41,130 bases of DNA from Bacteroidales bacterium (GTDB taxonomy: Bacteria; Bacteroidota; Bacteroidia; Bacteroidales; F082), in contig JAGYLH010000020.1 in NCBI GenBank assembly GCA_018400955.1, positions 1 to 41,130 on the forward strand. Direction: 5' to 3'. Shown in pieces: positions 8,381 to 16,595 of this stretch. Position 1 is the first letter of the stretch. Every line of letters begins with the position of its first letter. Both the position numbers and the translations under genes were made by a program. Under the pieces are notes generated by a model, which was given only the letters and a program-made list of their open reading frames with translations, made no database searches and was not told the origin of the DNA.

Positions 8381-9982
8381 ATGACAACAGCAACAACAGA
8401 TTTGAATTTTTTCCAGGTAAAGCGGGGTTTGTTTTCCTGGATTTTCAGCATTGACCACAAAAGGATTGGTCTGCTGTACCTGTATTCCCTGATGACGTTT
8501 TTTCTGGTAGGCGTTACCCTTGGCGTATTAATGCGTCTGGAGCTGCTCAATCCGGGAAAAGATATCATGGAAGCGCAAACCTACAACCAAGTGTTTACCC
8601 TGCATGGGGTAATCATGATCTTCCTGTTCATCATCCCCAGTATTCCGGCCGTTTTCGGAAACTTTTTCCTGCCTATTATGCTTGGCACAGATGATGTTTC
8701 CTTTCCGCGCCTGAACCTGCTTTCGTGGTGGATTTATATTATTGGTTCCATTATGGCTTTGTCCACCCTTGTTTTTGGCGATGGACCGGCTGATACAGGA
8801 TGGACCTTTTACGTTCCTTTTAGTGTAAACACCACCACCAATGTGACCATGTCGGTACTGGCAGCCTTTGTGCTGGGTTTTTCGTCTATATTAACCGGCC
8901 TTAACTTTATCGTCACCATCCACCGGTTGCGCGCCCCTGGCATGAGCTTTATGAAAATGCCGCTTTTTGCCTGGTCGCTTTATGCCACTTCATGGATACA
9001 ATTGCTTGCCACACCAATCATTGGCATTACCTTGATGATGATTGTTGCTGAGCGCTTTTTTGGTGTCGGGCTTTTTGATCCGTCTATTGGAGGTGATCCG
9101 ATTTTGTATCAACATCTTTTTTGGATTTATTCCCATCCTGCTGTATATATCATGGCTTTGCCCGCCTTTGGCATTATTTCCGAATTGCTGCCGACCTTTT
9201 CGCAGCGTACCATTTTTGGTTATACGGCCATAGCCTTCTCAAGCCTTGCTATCGCATTTGTTGGATACTTTGTTTGGGGTCACCATATGTTTACCTCGGG
9301 CATGAGTGGCACAGGCCGTATTGTGTTTTCCATCATGACATTTTTAGTGGCCATTCCCACAGCCATCAAGGTATTTAACTGGGTTGCAACTTTGTACAAA
9401 GGCTCCATCAATGTGCAACCACCCTTACTATATGCTTTGGCATTTATTTTTCTTTTCTCCATTGGCGGTTTAAGCGGTTTGGTACTTGGTGCATTGGCCA
9501 CTGATATCCACTTGCACGACACCTATTTTGTGGTAGGCCACTTCCATTATGTGATGTTTGGCGGCACCGGTTTTGCTTTCTTTGGCGCACTGCATTATTG
9601 GTTTCCAAAGATATGGGGCAAAATGTACAATATTACCGTAGCCAATATTGCCTTCGTAATTTTCTTTATCGGATTCAATGTTTTATATTTTCCGATGCTT
9701 GTTGTAGGCCTGATGGGAATGCCTCGACGCTATTATGACTATTTGCCTGAATTTCACATTCCAAATATGATCAGCACCTTTGGATCATGGATTCTGGTAA
9801 CAGGATTGTTGCTTATGCTTGGGAATCTTGTTGCAGGGCTTTTCAATGGCAAAAAAACAGGCCGCAACCCATGGAACAGTATTTCGCTTGAGTGGCAAAC
9901 GCCTTCGCCACCACCATTGGCCAATTTTGATAAATTACCTGAATTGCCCGAAGGAGGGCCATACAATTATAAAAACGACTAA
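8381..9982 (+). CDS. ctaD: Cytochrome c oxidase subunit I (caa3 type, A2-like)
   Basis: The catalytic subunit of a proton-pumping heme-copper oxygen reductase: twelve membrane helices in 533 aa. Visible ligands are H75 (low-spin heme, TLHGV), H252 with the cross-linked Y256 (SHPAVY), the CuB pair H301-H302 (WGHHMF), and H387/H389 (VVGHFHYV) for the high-spin and low-spin hemes. K330 in TAIKVFNW matches the K-channel lysine. The helix VI motif is YSHPAVY rather than HPEVY: the channel glutamate is absent and a Tyr-Ser pair precedes the histidine, as established for A2-family oxidases such as those of Thermus and Rhodothermus. It sits second in a six-gene operon with very short spacers. Confidence 0.97.
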   Translation: MTTATTDLNFFQVKRGLFSWIFSIDHKRIGLLYLYSLMTFFLVGVTLGVLMRLELLNPGKDIMEAQTYNQVFTLHGVIMIFLFIIPSIPAVFGNFFLPIMLGTDDVSFPRLNLLSWWIYIIGSIMALSTLVFGDGPADTGWTFYVPFSVNTTTNVTMSVLAAFVLGFSSILTGLNFIVTIHRLRAPGMSFMKMPLFAWSLYATSWIQLLATPIIGITLMMIVAERFFGVGLFDPSIGGDPILYQHLFWIYSHPAVYIMALPAFGIISELLPTFSQRTIFGYTAIAFSSLAIAFVGYFVWGHHMFTSGMSGTGRIVFSIMTFLVAIPTAIKVFNWVATLYKGSINVQPPLLYALAFIFLFSIGGLSGLVLGALATDIHLHDTYFVVGHFHYVMFGGTGFAFFGALHYWFPKIWGKMYNITVANIAFVIFFIGFNVLYFPMLVVGLMGMPRRYYDYLPEFHIPNMISTFGSWILVTGLLLMLGNLVAGLFNGKKTGRNPWNSISLEWQTPSPPPLANFDKLPELPEGGPYNYKND

Positions 9983-9997
9983 CCAACCATTATCATT

Positions 9998-10627
9998 ATG
10001 GAACACGCTACAGGATTGGTGTTGCCCAATTCGGGTCACAACCGCGATGCAGAAGCCTCCAAAATGGGGATGTGGCTCTTCCTCTTTACGGAGTTGCTCT
10101 TGTTTGGCGGCCTATTTTTAGTTTATATGGTTTACCGAATGCTCAATGCCGAAGCTTTTTTACTGGCTTCCTTTGAGTTGAATATTGCACTGGGCACTAT
10201 CAATACGGTTGTGCTGCTGGTGAGCAGTATGACCATTGCCATGGCCATAACAGCTATACAAAAAGGTGACCGAAAAACTTCAGTACTGTTACTCTATGTT
10301 ACAGTAGCGCTGTCGCTCGTCTTTATGGTCATTAAGTTTTTTGAGTGGTCGGCCAAGATTAATTATGGGTATTTTCCGGGTATGGAGGTTTACCAAAACC
10401 TACCTGCCGGCGAAAGCCTTTTCTTTTTCCTCTATTTTTTCATGACCAGCCTGCATGCCCTGCACGTAATTATTGGGGCTGTATTTATTGCTGTAGTTAT
10501 CTACCGCACCAACAAAGGGTTTGTAACAGCCGAAAAATATACCTTAACCGAGAACGCCGGGCTCTACTGGCATTTGGTTGACCTGATCTGGATTTTCCTG
10601 TTTCCCTTGTTATACCTTATACACTAA
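9998..10627 (+). CDS. ctaE: Cytochrome c oxidase subunit III
   Basis: A 209-aa membrane protein with five predicted helices, the short bacterial form lacking the first two helices of the mitochondrial type. Characteristic motifs are MGMWLFLFTELLLFGGLF (~25-42), FLYFFMTSLHALHVIIGAVF and the terminal GLYWHLVDLIWIFLFPLLYL. Subunit III stabilises subunit I and supports sustained proton uptake. It starts 15 bases after ctaD and ends 6 bases before the subunit IV gene. Confidence 0.95.
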   Translation: MEHATGLVLPNSGHNRDAEASKMGMWLFLFTELLLFGGLFLVYMVYRMLNAEAFLLASFELNIALGTINTVVLLVSSMTIAMAITAIQKGDRKTSVLLLYVTVALSLVFMVIKFFEWSAKINYGYFPGMEVYQNLPAGESLFFFLYFFMTSLHALHVIIGAVFIAVVIYRTNKGFVTAEKYTLTENAGLYWHLVDLIWIFLFPLLYLIH

Positions 10628-10633
10628 GCAACC

Positions 10634-10948
10634 ATGGAACACAAAAACGAACAACCCAACGAGGCCCAAGGGCATCACATCAGCAGTTATAAAGAACACT
10701 TCAGCACGCTTGCAGCATTGCTCCTGCTCACAGTGCTCACTGTGGCCGTTTCGGTTTTTGGGGCCGACTTGCGTTCACTTTCCGTGGCCACTGCCTTGTT
10801 GATAGCCACTATAAAAGCACTCGTTGTGGCTTATTACTTTATGCACCTGAAATATGAACATAAGTTATACCGATGGCTTTTGCTGGTTGTAGTACTTTTG
10901 TTTGTTTTATTTCTGGTTGTTACCAGTATTGAATACCTAAACCGATAG
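10634..10948 (+). CDS. ctaF: Cytochrome c oxidase subunit IV family protein
   Basis: A 104-aa protein with a hydrophilic head (~1-24), three hydrophobic helices and the signature KALVVAYYFMHLKYE (~55-69), as in prokaryotic COX4-type small subunits of caa3 and quinol oxidases. It probably stabilises the CuB site during assembly. It lies between subunits III and II, with 6-base spacers on both sides. Confidence 0.9.
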   Translation: MEHKNEQPNEAQGHHISSYKEHFSTLAALLLLTVLTVAVSVFGADLRSLSVATALLIATIKALVVAYYFMHLKYEHKLYRWLLLVVVLLFVLFLVVTSIEYLNR

Positions 10949-10954
10949 CCGATT

Positions 10955-11866
10955 ATGAACACTGGAGCTTCTACTTTTTCACAAGGCGTTGATTTATCAC
11001 TGTATATCATTACAGGCATTTCCCTGTTTTTCCTGATTGGGATTACAGTAGTAATGATCTATTTTGTAATCCGCTATAACAAAAAGCGCAATCCGAAAGC
11101 AACAAACATCGAAGGCAATTTCACCCTTGAAGTTGTTTGGACTGTTATCCCTACTTTATTGGTCATACTTATGTTTTACTATGGGTGGATGGGCTACAAA
11201 CCCATGCGACAGGTGCCAGATAATGCAATGGAAATAACAGTTTATGGCCAAATGTGGAAATTCTCGTTTGAATATCCCGATGGCAGGATTACCGACACCC
11301 TGGTTGTGCCAATCAATCAGCCGGTAAAACTCAACCTGGTAGCACGCGATGTTTTGCATAGCTTTTATGTTCCTGCTTTTCGCGTAAAAGAAGATATGGT
11401 TCCGGGAAAAGACAACTTCCTTTGGTTCGAAGCCAACCGCGAGGGACGCTATGATGTGCTTTGTGCCGAGTACTGCGGCATGCTTCATTCCTTCATGCTT
11501 TCGTCCATTACAGTTGTTAATCAAAACGCTTACGACGAATGGCTTACCGCGGCTCCAATTGTCACTGATGAACATCCGGGGCTTGCCATTTTAAAGCAAA
11601 ATGCTTGCCTTACCTGTCATTCGCAGGATGGCAGCAAAATAATCGGACCATCTTTTAAGGGTGTTTATGGTCGTACCCAATTGGTTGAAACCAATGGCGA
11701 AACACGTGAAATATTGGTTGATGATGAATACATTACCCGCTCGATTTATGAGCCGAATGCCGACATCGTGCAAGGTTATATGCGTGGGCTGATGATATCA
11801 TACGAAAACATAATCAGCGAGGAGCAAGTTGCTGATATCATTGATTATATGAAAACGCTTAAATAA
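10955..11866 (+). CDS. ctaC: Cytochrome c oxidase subunit II fused to cytochrome c (caa3)
   Basis: Subunit II receives electrons at the binuclear CuA site and passes them to subunit I. The 303 aa comprise two N-terminal helices (~15-40, ~58-80), a cupredoxin domain with CuA ligands H135 (VLHSFYVP), C170, C174, H178 and M181, and a C-terminal cytochrome c domain with C218-L-T-C221-H222 and an axial methionine candidate at M276 or M280. The fused heme defines a caa3-type enzyme, so the complex carries its own electron-entry domain. It is unusual that this gene comes after subunits I, III and IV; subunit II usually leads. Confidence 0.96.
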   Translation: MNTGASTFSQGVDLSLYIITGISLFFLIGITVVMIYFVIRYNKKRNPKATNIEGNFTLEVVWTVIPTLLVILMFYYGWMGYKPMRQVPDNAMEITVYGQMWKFSFEYPDGRITDTLVVPINQPVKLNLVARDVLHSFYVPAFRVKEDMVPGKDNFLWFEANREGRYDVLCAEYCGMLHSFMLSSITVVNQNAYDEWLTAAPIVTDEHPGLAILKQNACLTCHSQDGSKIIGPSFKGVYGRTQLVETNGETREILVDDEYITRSIYEPNADIVQGYMRGLMISYENIISEEQVADIIDYMKTLK

Positions 11867-11872
11867 TTGAGC

Positions 11873-12733
11873 ATGATAGAAAACCTCCGTATCCTTGCCG
11901 AATTGTCAAAAGTCAGGATTACCTTTGCTGTGGCCCTTACCACAATTGCCGGCTACCTGTTGGCCAGCGGGCAATTTGATAGCGGGATGATACTGCCTAC
12001 TTTAGGAATTTTCATCCTGGCTTGTGGTTCCTCAGCTTTGAACCATTATCAGGACAGTGACCGCGACATTTTGATGGAGCGCACAAAAAACAGGCCCATC
12101 CCTGCCGGAAAAATAAGCCGGAACAATACCCTTCTAATTGCCATATTGCTTTCGGGCATTGGATCGGCACTGATCTATATCGGTTCAGATTTTGTTGGTT
12201 TCCAACTTGGTTTATTGGCTCTGATTTGGTACAATGCCATTTATACACCTATGAAAAGAAAAACTGCCTTTGCAGTAATTCCAGGTTCAGTAATTGGTGC
12301 TATTCCACCGGTTGTAGGCTGGGTTGCAGGCGGAGGGTCTATCACTGATCCTCATGCAATGATTCTTGCTTTTTTCTTTTTTATATGGCAAGTTCCACAT
12401 TTCTGGCTGTTGATGTTGCGCTATGGCAAAGAATATGAAAAAGCTGGTTACCCTGCAATCACAAGTCTTTATAACGACAAACAAATCAGATACATCACCT
12501 TTTTGTGGACTTTTGCGACAGCCATCTCAGCGTTGATGATTCCCCTGTTTGGACTGATTACCTCAAAAACAATCACTATTTTGTTGATGCTTGCTGTATT
12601 CTGGTTGGTTGTAGTTTTTGCCGGGTTGCTGCGCAAACAAGTAACCACCTTCAATCCGTTTTACTACTTTATGCGGATCAATTACTTTGTGCTTGCTGTA
12701 ATAATTTTCCTTTCGATTGACCCGCTGCTTTAG
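11873..12733 (+). CDS. ctaB: Protoheme IX farnesyltransferase (heme O synthase)
   Basis: A UbiA-family prenyltransferase that adds a farnesyl group to heme b to give heme O, the precursor of heme A. Nine hydrophobic helices are visible. The first Asp-rich motif NHYQDSDRDILMERT (~57-71) holds the Mg-prenyl-diphosphate-binding N-x-x-x-D-x-x-x-D pattern; YTPMKRKT and RYGKEYEKAGYPA follow. I chose ATG 11873 over the in-frame TTG 11867, which nearly abuts the ctaC stop. It closes the oxidase operon. Heme A synthase (ctaA) is not in the window. The 3' end is only 6 bases from that of the convergent divIC-like gene, with no terminator between them. Confidence 0.95.
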   Translation: MIENLRILAELSKVRITFAVALTTIAGYLLASGQFDSGMILPTLGIFILACGSSALNHYQDSDRDILMERTKNRPIPAGKISRNNTLLIAILLSGIGSALIYIGSDFVGFQLGLLALIWYNAIYTPMKRKTAFAVIPGSVIGAIPPVVGWVAGGGSITDPHAMILAFFFFIWQVPHFWLLMLRYGKEYEKAGYPAITSLYNDKQIRYITFLWTFATAISALMIPLFGLITSKTITILLMLAVFWLVVVFAGLLRKQVTTFNPFYYFMRINYFVLAVIIFLSIDPLL

Positions 12734-12739
12734 CAAATG

Positions 12740-13015
12740 TTATTCCCGCACAATTACATAAATATCCTCGTTATCTCGTTTTAACAGGTATTTTTCGCGG
12801 GCAAATTGCTCAATAAAGGCTGTGTCGTGGCTTAACTTGTCCGACATGACTTGATTTTGCTCAATCTCGCTCAGGTAATATGCTTTCTGCTTTTTGAGGT
12901 TATTCAGCTTTGAAGTCAGTTTATAGCGGTTTCCAAAATTATTCTGATCAAAAAAAAGCATCCACACGAAAAAGACTAAAATGGAAATAAAGTATTTATT
13001 TTTGATCAGGCGCAT
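12740..13015 (-). CDS. FtsB/DivIC-like septum formation initiator
   Basis: A small bitopic cell-division protein of 91 aa. It has a short cytoplasmic head (MRLIKNKYF), one membrane helix (~8-22), then an extracytoplasmic coiled coil (~30-58, NNLKKQKAYYLSEIEQNQ) and the conserved tail FIEQFAREKYLLKRDNEDIYVI. Members form a complex with FtsL/FtsQ-type proteins at the septum. I start at ATG 13015; the open frame extends to 13261, but that extra part reads as non-coding hydrophobic and Cys-rich sequence. In many Bacteroidetes this gene sits behind eno; here its upstream neighbour is a degenerate region. Confidence 0.85.
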   Translation of the reverse strand: MRLIKNKYFISILVFFVWMLFFDQNNFGNRYKLTSKLNNLKKQKAYYLSEIEQNQVMSDKLSHDTAFIEQFAREKYLLKRDNEDIYVIVRE

Positions 13016-13933
13016 GGTGTAAAAATTCAGTATGATGATGCAAAGATAACAGCCCATCCGCTCATATTTTCGTTTGATAAAAAAAAATATCAGCAAATTT
13101 ATGTTGAAAAGCATCATAGCAATGCTGTAGAAGCAAAACTTCCCGATGGAACCAGACAGATAATATTTCAGACCACGGAACTTTAGCTTAGTTTGCAAGG
13201 CATCTTTAAAAATGCAAGATGGAACTTCAAAAAAGCATAGGTCACAAGCCAAACACTTCACCTTATATTAGTGTTTGTTTGTAACCTCTTTGTAACAAGC
13301 AAACTGACTTTTCAAAAATTTACCGGAACCTTTATTGTTTGATTTGAATTGAGTGTGGGCATCACCATATTCCTATACATTTTTTAATCACTGATTGTTG
13401 GTGTTGGTGTTTTATGCAAAAGCGTGCTAAGCGGGTAGTGCTTGCTGGGTAGTTTATTAGTGCATTTGCCTTGCTCATCATTATTTGGCTCAAGACCAGC
13501 CACTGACTGGTCACCGCTTTCGGACCAGGAATTGACGTTCTTGGATTTACTCTTATTGTTGTACAGATTTCACCCGCGCAGCTGCTTATCTGTCGCCCAC
13601 CTTAGATGTGCAATCTTTCATTTTTGGAAAAGAACGTTAAAGGGCAACACCCCGGCTAAGGAACAACTTTTCCACTTTTGCCGCCAGCTGCTTGACACTT
13701 TTACCGTGCTTTCTTTTGCTTTGTTTGTTCGAAGTAATTGAATGGGAATTGTTTGGTGTAAAGCCTTACTAGTTTTAGTTTTTGCTTTTTGAAGTATATT
13801 TGGCCTTGTTGATACACCTTTTGCCTATTTGTCCATATAATATAGGCCTTACTCATCACAGCCTGGAGTTTAGAACTTCACTTGTAACAAACCATTATTT
13901 GGTGCCAAATTGCCTTTTAAAATTTTTTTTCTG
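13016..13933. other. Gene-poor, degenerate intergenic stretch
   Basis: About 900 bases without a gene I can support. A 99-codon frame at 13442-13741 (+) is rich in Leu, Phe, Cys and Ser and matches no family I know; with a decayed hydrolase following, it may be eroded coding sequence. I see no RNA gene or repeat. Confidence 0.4.
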
Positions 13934-14702
13934 ATGGAATTAGCGTATAAGAGTTATGGGAAAAAGGAAATCAGCCGCTTATCATTTTGCATGGCTTGCT
14001 TGGTTTGTCCCTGACACTGGGGAGCTGAAGGCGGATTGCCGATTAGCGGTTTCGAAGGTCTATCCCTGACCAACGCAATCACTATCATCGTCATCTCCGA
14101 TGCTGGAATCATTTATACCTTAATGACGACCTGCTGAAATGATAGACACCCCACGCACTTGAAAAGCCCATCTTATTAGGCCATAGCATGGGTGGAAGTA
14201 GCCAGCAGTAGTTTTACATCGAAACCCGGATTTGGTCAAACGGCTGCAAGCGGTGATATCAGCCTGAAAGCTTATGGCGAAAGACTTTTTACCAATAACA
14301 TGAATATCCAGCCATAGCCAGCGACTGCACCGTGGTGTTGAAGACAGAAGATGTAATACGTACAGCTCAAGGATGGATTGCCCTTGCGTACCAGCAGTTT
14401 CTGATAAAGAATCAGATAAGAGAAAGGCCAATTGGCATGGCGCATCAATCTCGAGATGGAATCTATAAAATCTGATCAGATGTTTGATGTTATTGATGTA
14501 TCAAAAGACTGACAACAAACTGGTGCTTATCCAAAGGGGGATCTTGACTATACTTCGAAGATTTCCCCGCAATGTGCAGGAATTTCCTAAATGCCAGAAA
14601 TTATCAATATTTGAAGATACTTCCCATTGGGAAAAGCAAGAAGCATCTGAGAAGTTCTACCAACTGAGCTCAGGCTTCCATAAAGTGAAAGATAACTACT
14701 GA
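13934..14702 (+). pseudogene. Decayed alpha/beta hydrolase (YbfF-like)
   Basis: Fragments of an esterase of the YbfF type lie in order but in changing frames with internal stops. They are MELAYKSYG at 13934; QPLIILHGLLGLSLTLGS (oxyanion-hole HG motif) near 13970-14025; the nucleophile elbow GHSMGG at 14179-14196; LAWRINLE near 14430; and FPKCQKLSIF with SHW (catalytic His context) and FYQL near 14590-14680. Several stops and scrambled stretches separate them, so this is a true old pseudogene, not one miscalled base. Intact relatives are about 255 aa, matching the 256 codons of this span. Confidence 0.75.
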
Positions 14703-14967
14703 TATCAGCACCTTATATATTGATAGCCCTCAGACAACGGCCTTATTTCGCAGTGCTTTTCGTATGGTACTTCACACCGTTTTTTAAAGTCATTGTACTG
14801 TATGGCAGCTACCGCGCGCCGGTAGTTCCATTTACAATTGAACCATTCGTGATTTCAACAAACTGATGTCGCCCCATCCTGCTGCAGGTAAGGGCTAATT
14901 CTTGCTCGATGATATTTTTAATCTTTATGGTAAGAGATCTTCTTTATTCATTTCGTTTTAGGTGTTA

Positions 14968-15279
14968 TGGTTTATAGTTACTGTTATTCAATGGTTTGGC
15001 AAATTTCAGTTGCTTAATTATCGCATCAGCTACCTAAATGTTGGCAATGGGCGATTCATCATCTAAAGCACTGGGGCCCTGAATCGCCCGGATTCTAAAA
15101 TTTTCTCAACAATAGGTATTTGCCCCAGCAAAGGCACACCCAGCTCCCTGACACCTCCCCATTTCCATGTCCAAAAATAAAGTATTTCGTCAGGCATGTC
15201 CGTTGGGGTGAAAAAGGCCATATTCTCAATCAGCCAAGTGTTGGTTATGCAGTTTATCCTGGTTAAACATATTGGCTGC
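14968..15279 (-). pseudogene. Remnant of Mrp/NBP35 (ApbC) Fe-S carrier ATPase, C-terminal part
   Basis: Mrp proteins bind and transfer iron-sulfur clusters. On the minus strand, in shifting frames, I read ANMFNQDK, IENMAFFTPTDMPDE (~15225-15180), ELGVPLLGQIPIVEKILES (~15150-15090) and ALDDESPIANI*VADAIIKQL before a stop at 14968. These match, in order, the last ~110 residues of Mrp family proteins (the ENM, GVP-LGQIP and ALD-ESPIA blocks). The Walker A half is missing. An internal TAG and several frameshifts show decay. It directly continues from an alkyltransferase-like start at 15280-15342, so a deletion has joined two genes. Confidence 0.72.
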
Positions 15280-15342
15280 CCGGCCGTAAGGGATTTGCTT
15301 CACAACCTCATACACTTGCTCAAAAAAGGTGGATGTAGGCAT
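15280..15342 (-). pseudogene. Truncated 5' end of alkyltransferase-like (ATL/MGMT-family) gene
   Basis: ATG 15342 opens 21 codons reading MPTSTFFEQVYEVVKQIPYG-R, the N-terminus typical of MGMT-family base-flipping (ATL) proteins, which normally run about 110 aa. After Arg21 the sequence switches to Mrp-like residues. The catalytic or base-binding P-C/W-HRV region is absent. The ATG lies 3 bases after the stop of the DUF4143 ATPase, on the same strand as trmB. Confidence 0.65.
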
Positions 15343-15345
15343 GAT

Positions 15346-16476
15346 TTAGTCATTCAATAAAAATTCGTGAAAATTCTCCCTGCTAATCGTTTGGAAGGAT
15401 ACGTGCGGATAGGCGGATAGAAAACTCTTTGGTGCCTCTTTTTTGGCTTTTTGAGGATTCCATTTAAATTCATAAGCAAATAAACGGCCATCCCTTTCTT
15501 CAATATAATCAATCTCAGCTTGTGCTGCTGTTCGCCAGAAATACTCGTTGGCCCAAAGGTTCTCGTATGCATTCATTTTTTTCCGTTCGGCTATCAGGAA
15601 GTTTTCCCACAAAGCTCCTTTATCGCTCCTCAATTCCAATGGTGAGAAATTGGCTATGAGTGCATTGCGAATTCCTAAATCATGAAAATAGATTTTTTTT
15701 GCCTTTTTCAATTCCGTTCTGTGGTTGCGACTAAATGAGGCAAGACGAAAAATCACAAAGGTTTTTTCAAGCAAATCTAAGTAGCGTTCTACTGTGCCTC
15801 GATCTATTCCCAGCTGGCGGCTCAGTTCAAGATAAGAAACCTCATTACCGAGTTGTAAAGCCAAATTCTGAAGCAGTTTAACCAAAATATCAGCATGCTG
15901 TAAATTGGACCACACCAATAAGTCCTTATATAAATAGCTGTTTGTAATGGTTTTAAGGATTTCACGCTCGTTTCCGGTCTGCATTACCACTTCCGGGTAG
16001 TAACCATATATCAGTCTGAGAGGCAGCAAATTGCTTTCTTCCACAAGGCCATGATGGTCGCACATCTCGCTAAAGGAGAGAGGATAGAGTTGGTATTCCC
16101 ATTTTCTTCCTGTAAGCGGTTCAGCTGTTTTGTTGGCTAAATCAAAAGCAGAAGAGCCTGTGGCAACAATTTTTATGTTAGGCAGCTGATCTGTAAATAT
16201 TTTTATAACGCGACCAATCTCATTTATATATTGTGCTTCATCAATGACAATGGTTTTGTATTTCACAAATAAGGCTTTGTAGCTGCTCACTGAGCGGTCA
16301 GCAAGCATATGATGCGTTTCCTGATTATCCCCATAAAGCCACAAGGTTTGATTGTCAGGAGGAAACATCATCTTCAACAAGGTAGTTTTGCCTGTCTGGC
16401 GTGCCCCAAAAATCAATAGAGTTTTATTGTCATTTAGCTTCATCAACAGTTTTGATGAAAGTCTTCGCTCAATCAT
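15346..16476 (-). CDS. ATP-binding protein, AAA_14 plus DUF4143
   Basis: A 376-aa P-loop protein of a family widespread and patchily distributed in bacteria; its biological role is unsettled. The AAA_14 domain has Walker A GARQTGKTT (24-32), Walker B TIVIDEAQ (75-82) and a sensor ATGSSAFDL. The middle carries LYPLSFSEM and a winged-helix-like segment (LSRQLGIDRGTVERYLDLLE). The C-terminal DUF4143 has a nuclease-like core (ALWENFLIAE, AEIDYIEERDGRLFAYEFKW). The gene has its own promoter and a pair of palindromes directly upstream. It lies between trmB and the ATL'/mrp' remnants, which suggests insertion into a former trmB-ATL-mrp row. Confidence 0.88.
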   Translation of the reverse strand: MIERRLSSKLLMKLNDNKTLLIFGARQTGKTTLLKMMFPPDNQTLWLYGDNQETHHMLADRSVSSYKALFVKYKTIVIDEAQYINEIGRVIKIFTDQLPNIKIVATGSSAFDLANKTAEPLTGRKWEYQLYPLSFSEMCDHHGLVEESNLLPLRLIYGYYPEVVMQTGNEREILKTITNSYLYKDLLVWSNLQHADILVKLLQNLALQLGNEVSYLELSRQLGIDRGTVERYLDLLEKTFVIFRLASFSRNHRTELKKAKKIYFHDLGIRNALIANFSPLELRSDKGALWENFLIAERKKMNAYENLWANEYFWRTAAQAEIDYIEERDGRLFAYEFKWNPQKAKKEAPKSFLSAYPHVSFQTISRENFHEFLLND

Positions 16477-16485
16477 ACCTAATAT

Positions 16486-16537
16486 TTTGCGTATTAATAC
16501 GCAAATTTACTACATATTTTGCGATTGCATACGTAAA
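16486..16537. promoter_or_regulatory. Palindromic operator pair upstream of the DUF4143 ATPase
   Basis: A perfect 20-bp palindrome, TTTGCGTATTAATACGCAAA, occupies 16486-16505. A degenerate copy, TTTGCGATTGCATACGTAAA, occupies 16518-16537. Their centres are 32 bases apart, about three helix turns, so two dimers could bind the same face. The first overlaps the promoter box and the predicted transcription start, which fits repression. The regulator is unknown; the winged-helix-like part of the ATPase itself is one candidate. Confidence 0.6.
16502..16509 (-). promoter_or_regulatory. -7 box of the DUF4143 ATPase
   Basis: The minus-strand TAAATTTG is a full match to TAnnTTTG. Transcription would start near 16495, in the middle of the 20-bp palindrome, about 19 bases before the ATG at 16476. 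Confidence 0.5.
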
Positions 16538-16595
16538 TTATCAAGTAGGTTAAAATAAAGTCTGTATATATTTCATAATGTGTTATATAGAACCC

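Noticed and set aside
13016..13261. N-terminal extension of the DivIC-like gene
   Set aside because: Family length and the helix-coil pattern begin at ATG 13015; the extension is Cys-rich and unlike any homolog I know.
13442..13741. A 99-codon open frame (+) as a real gene
   Set aside because: No start context, no family resemblance and a composition (Leu, Phe, Cys, Ser) like shadow or decayed sequence.
15346..16476. DUF4143 ATPase as part of a multi-gene defence island
   Set aside because: No nuclease, methylase, toxin or other defence gene is adjacent; the neighbours are trmB and dead housekeeping genes.
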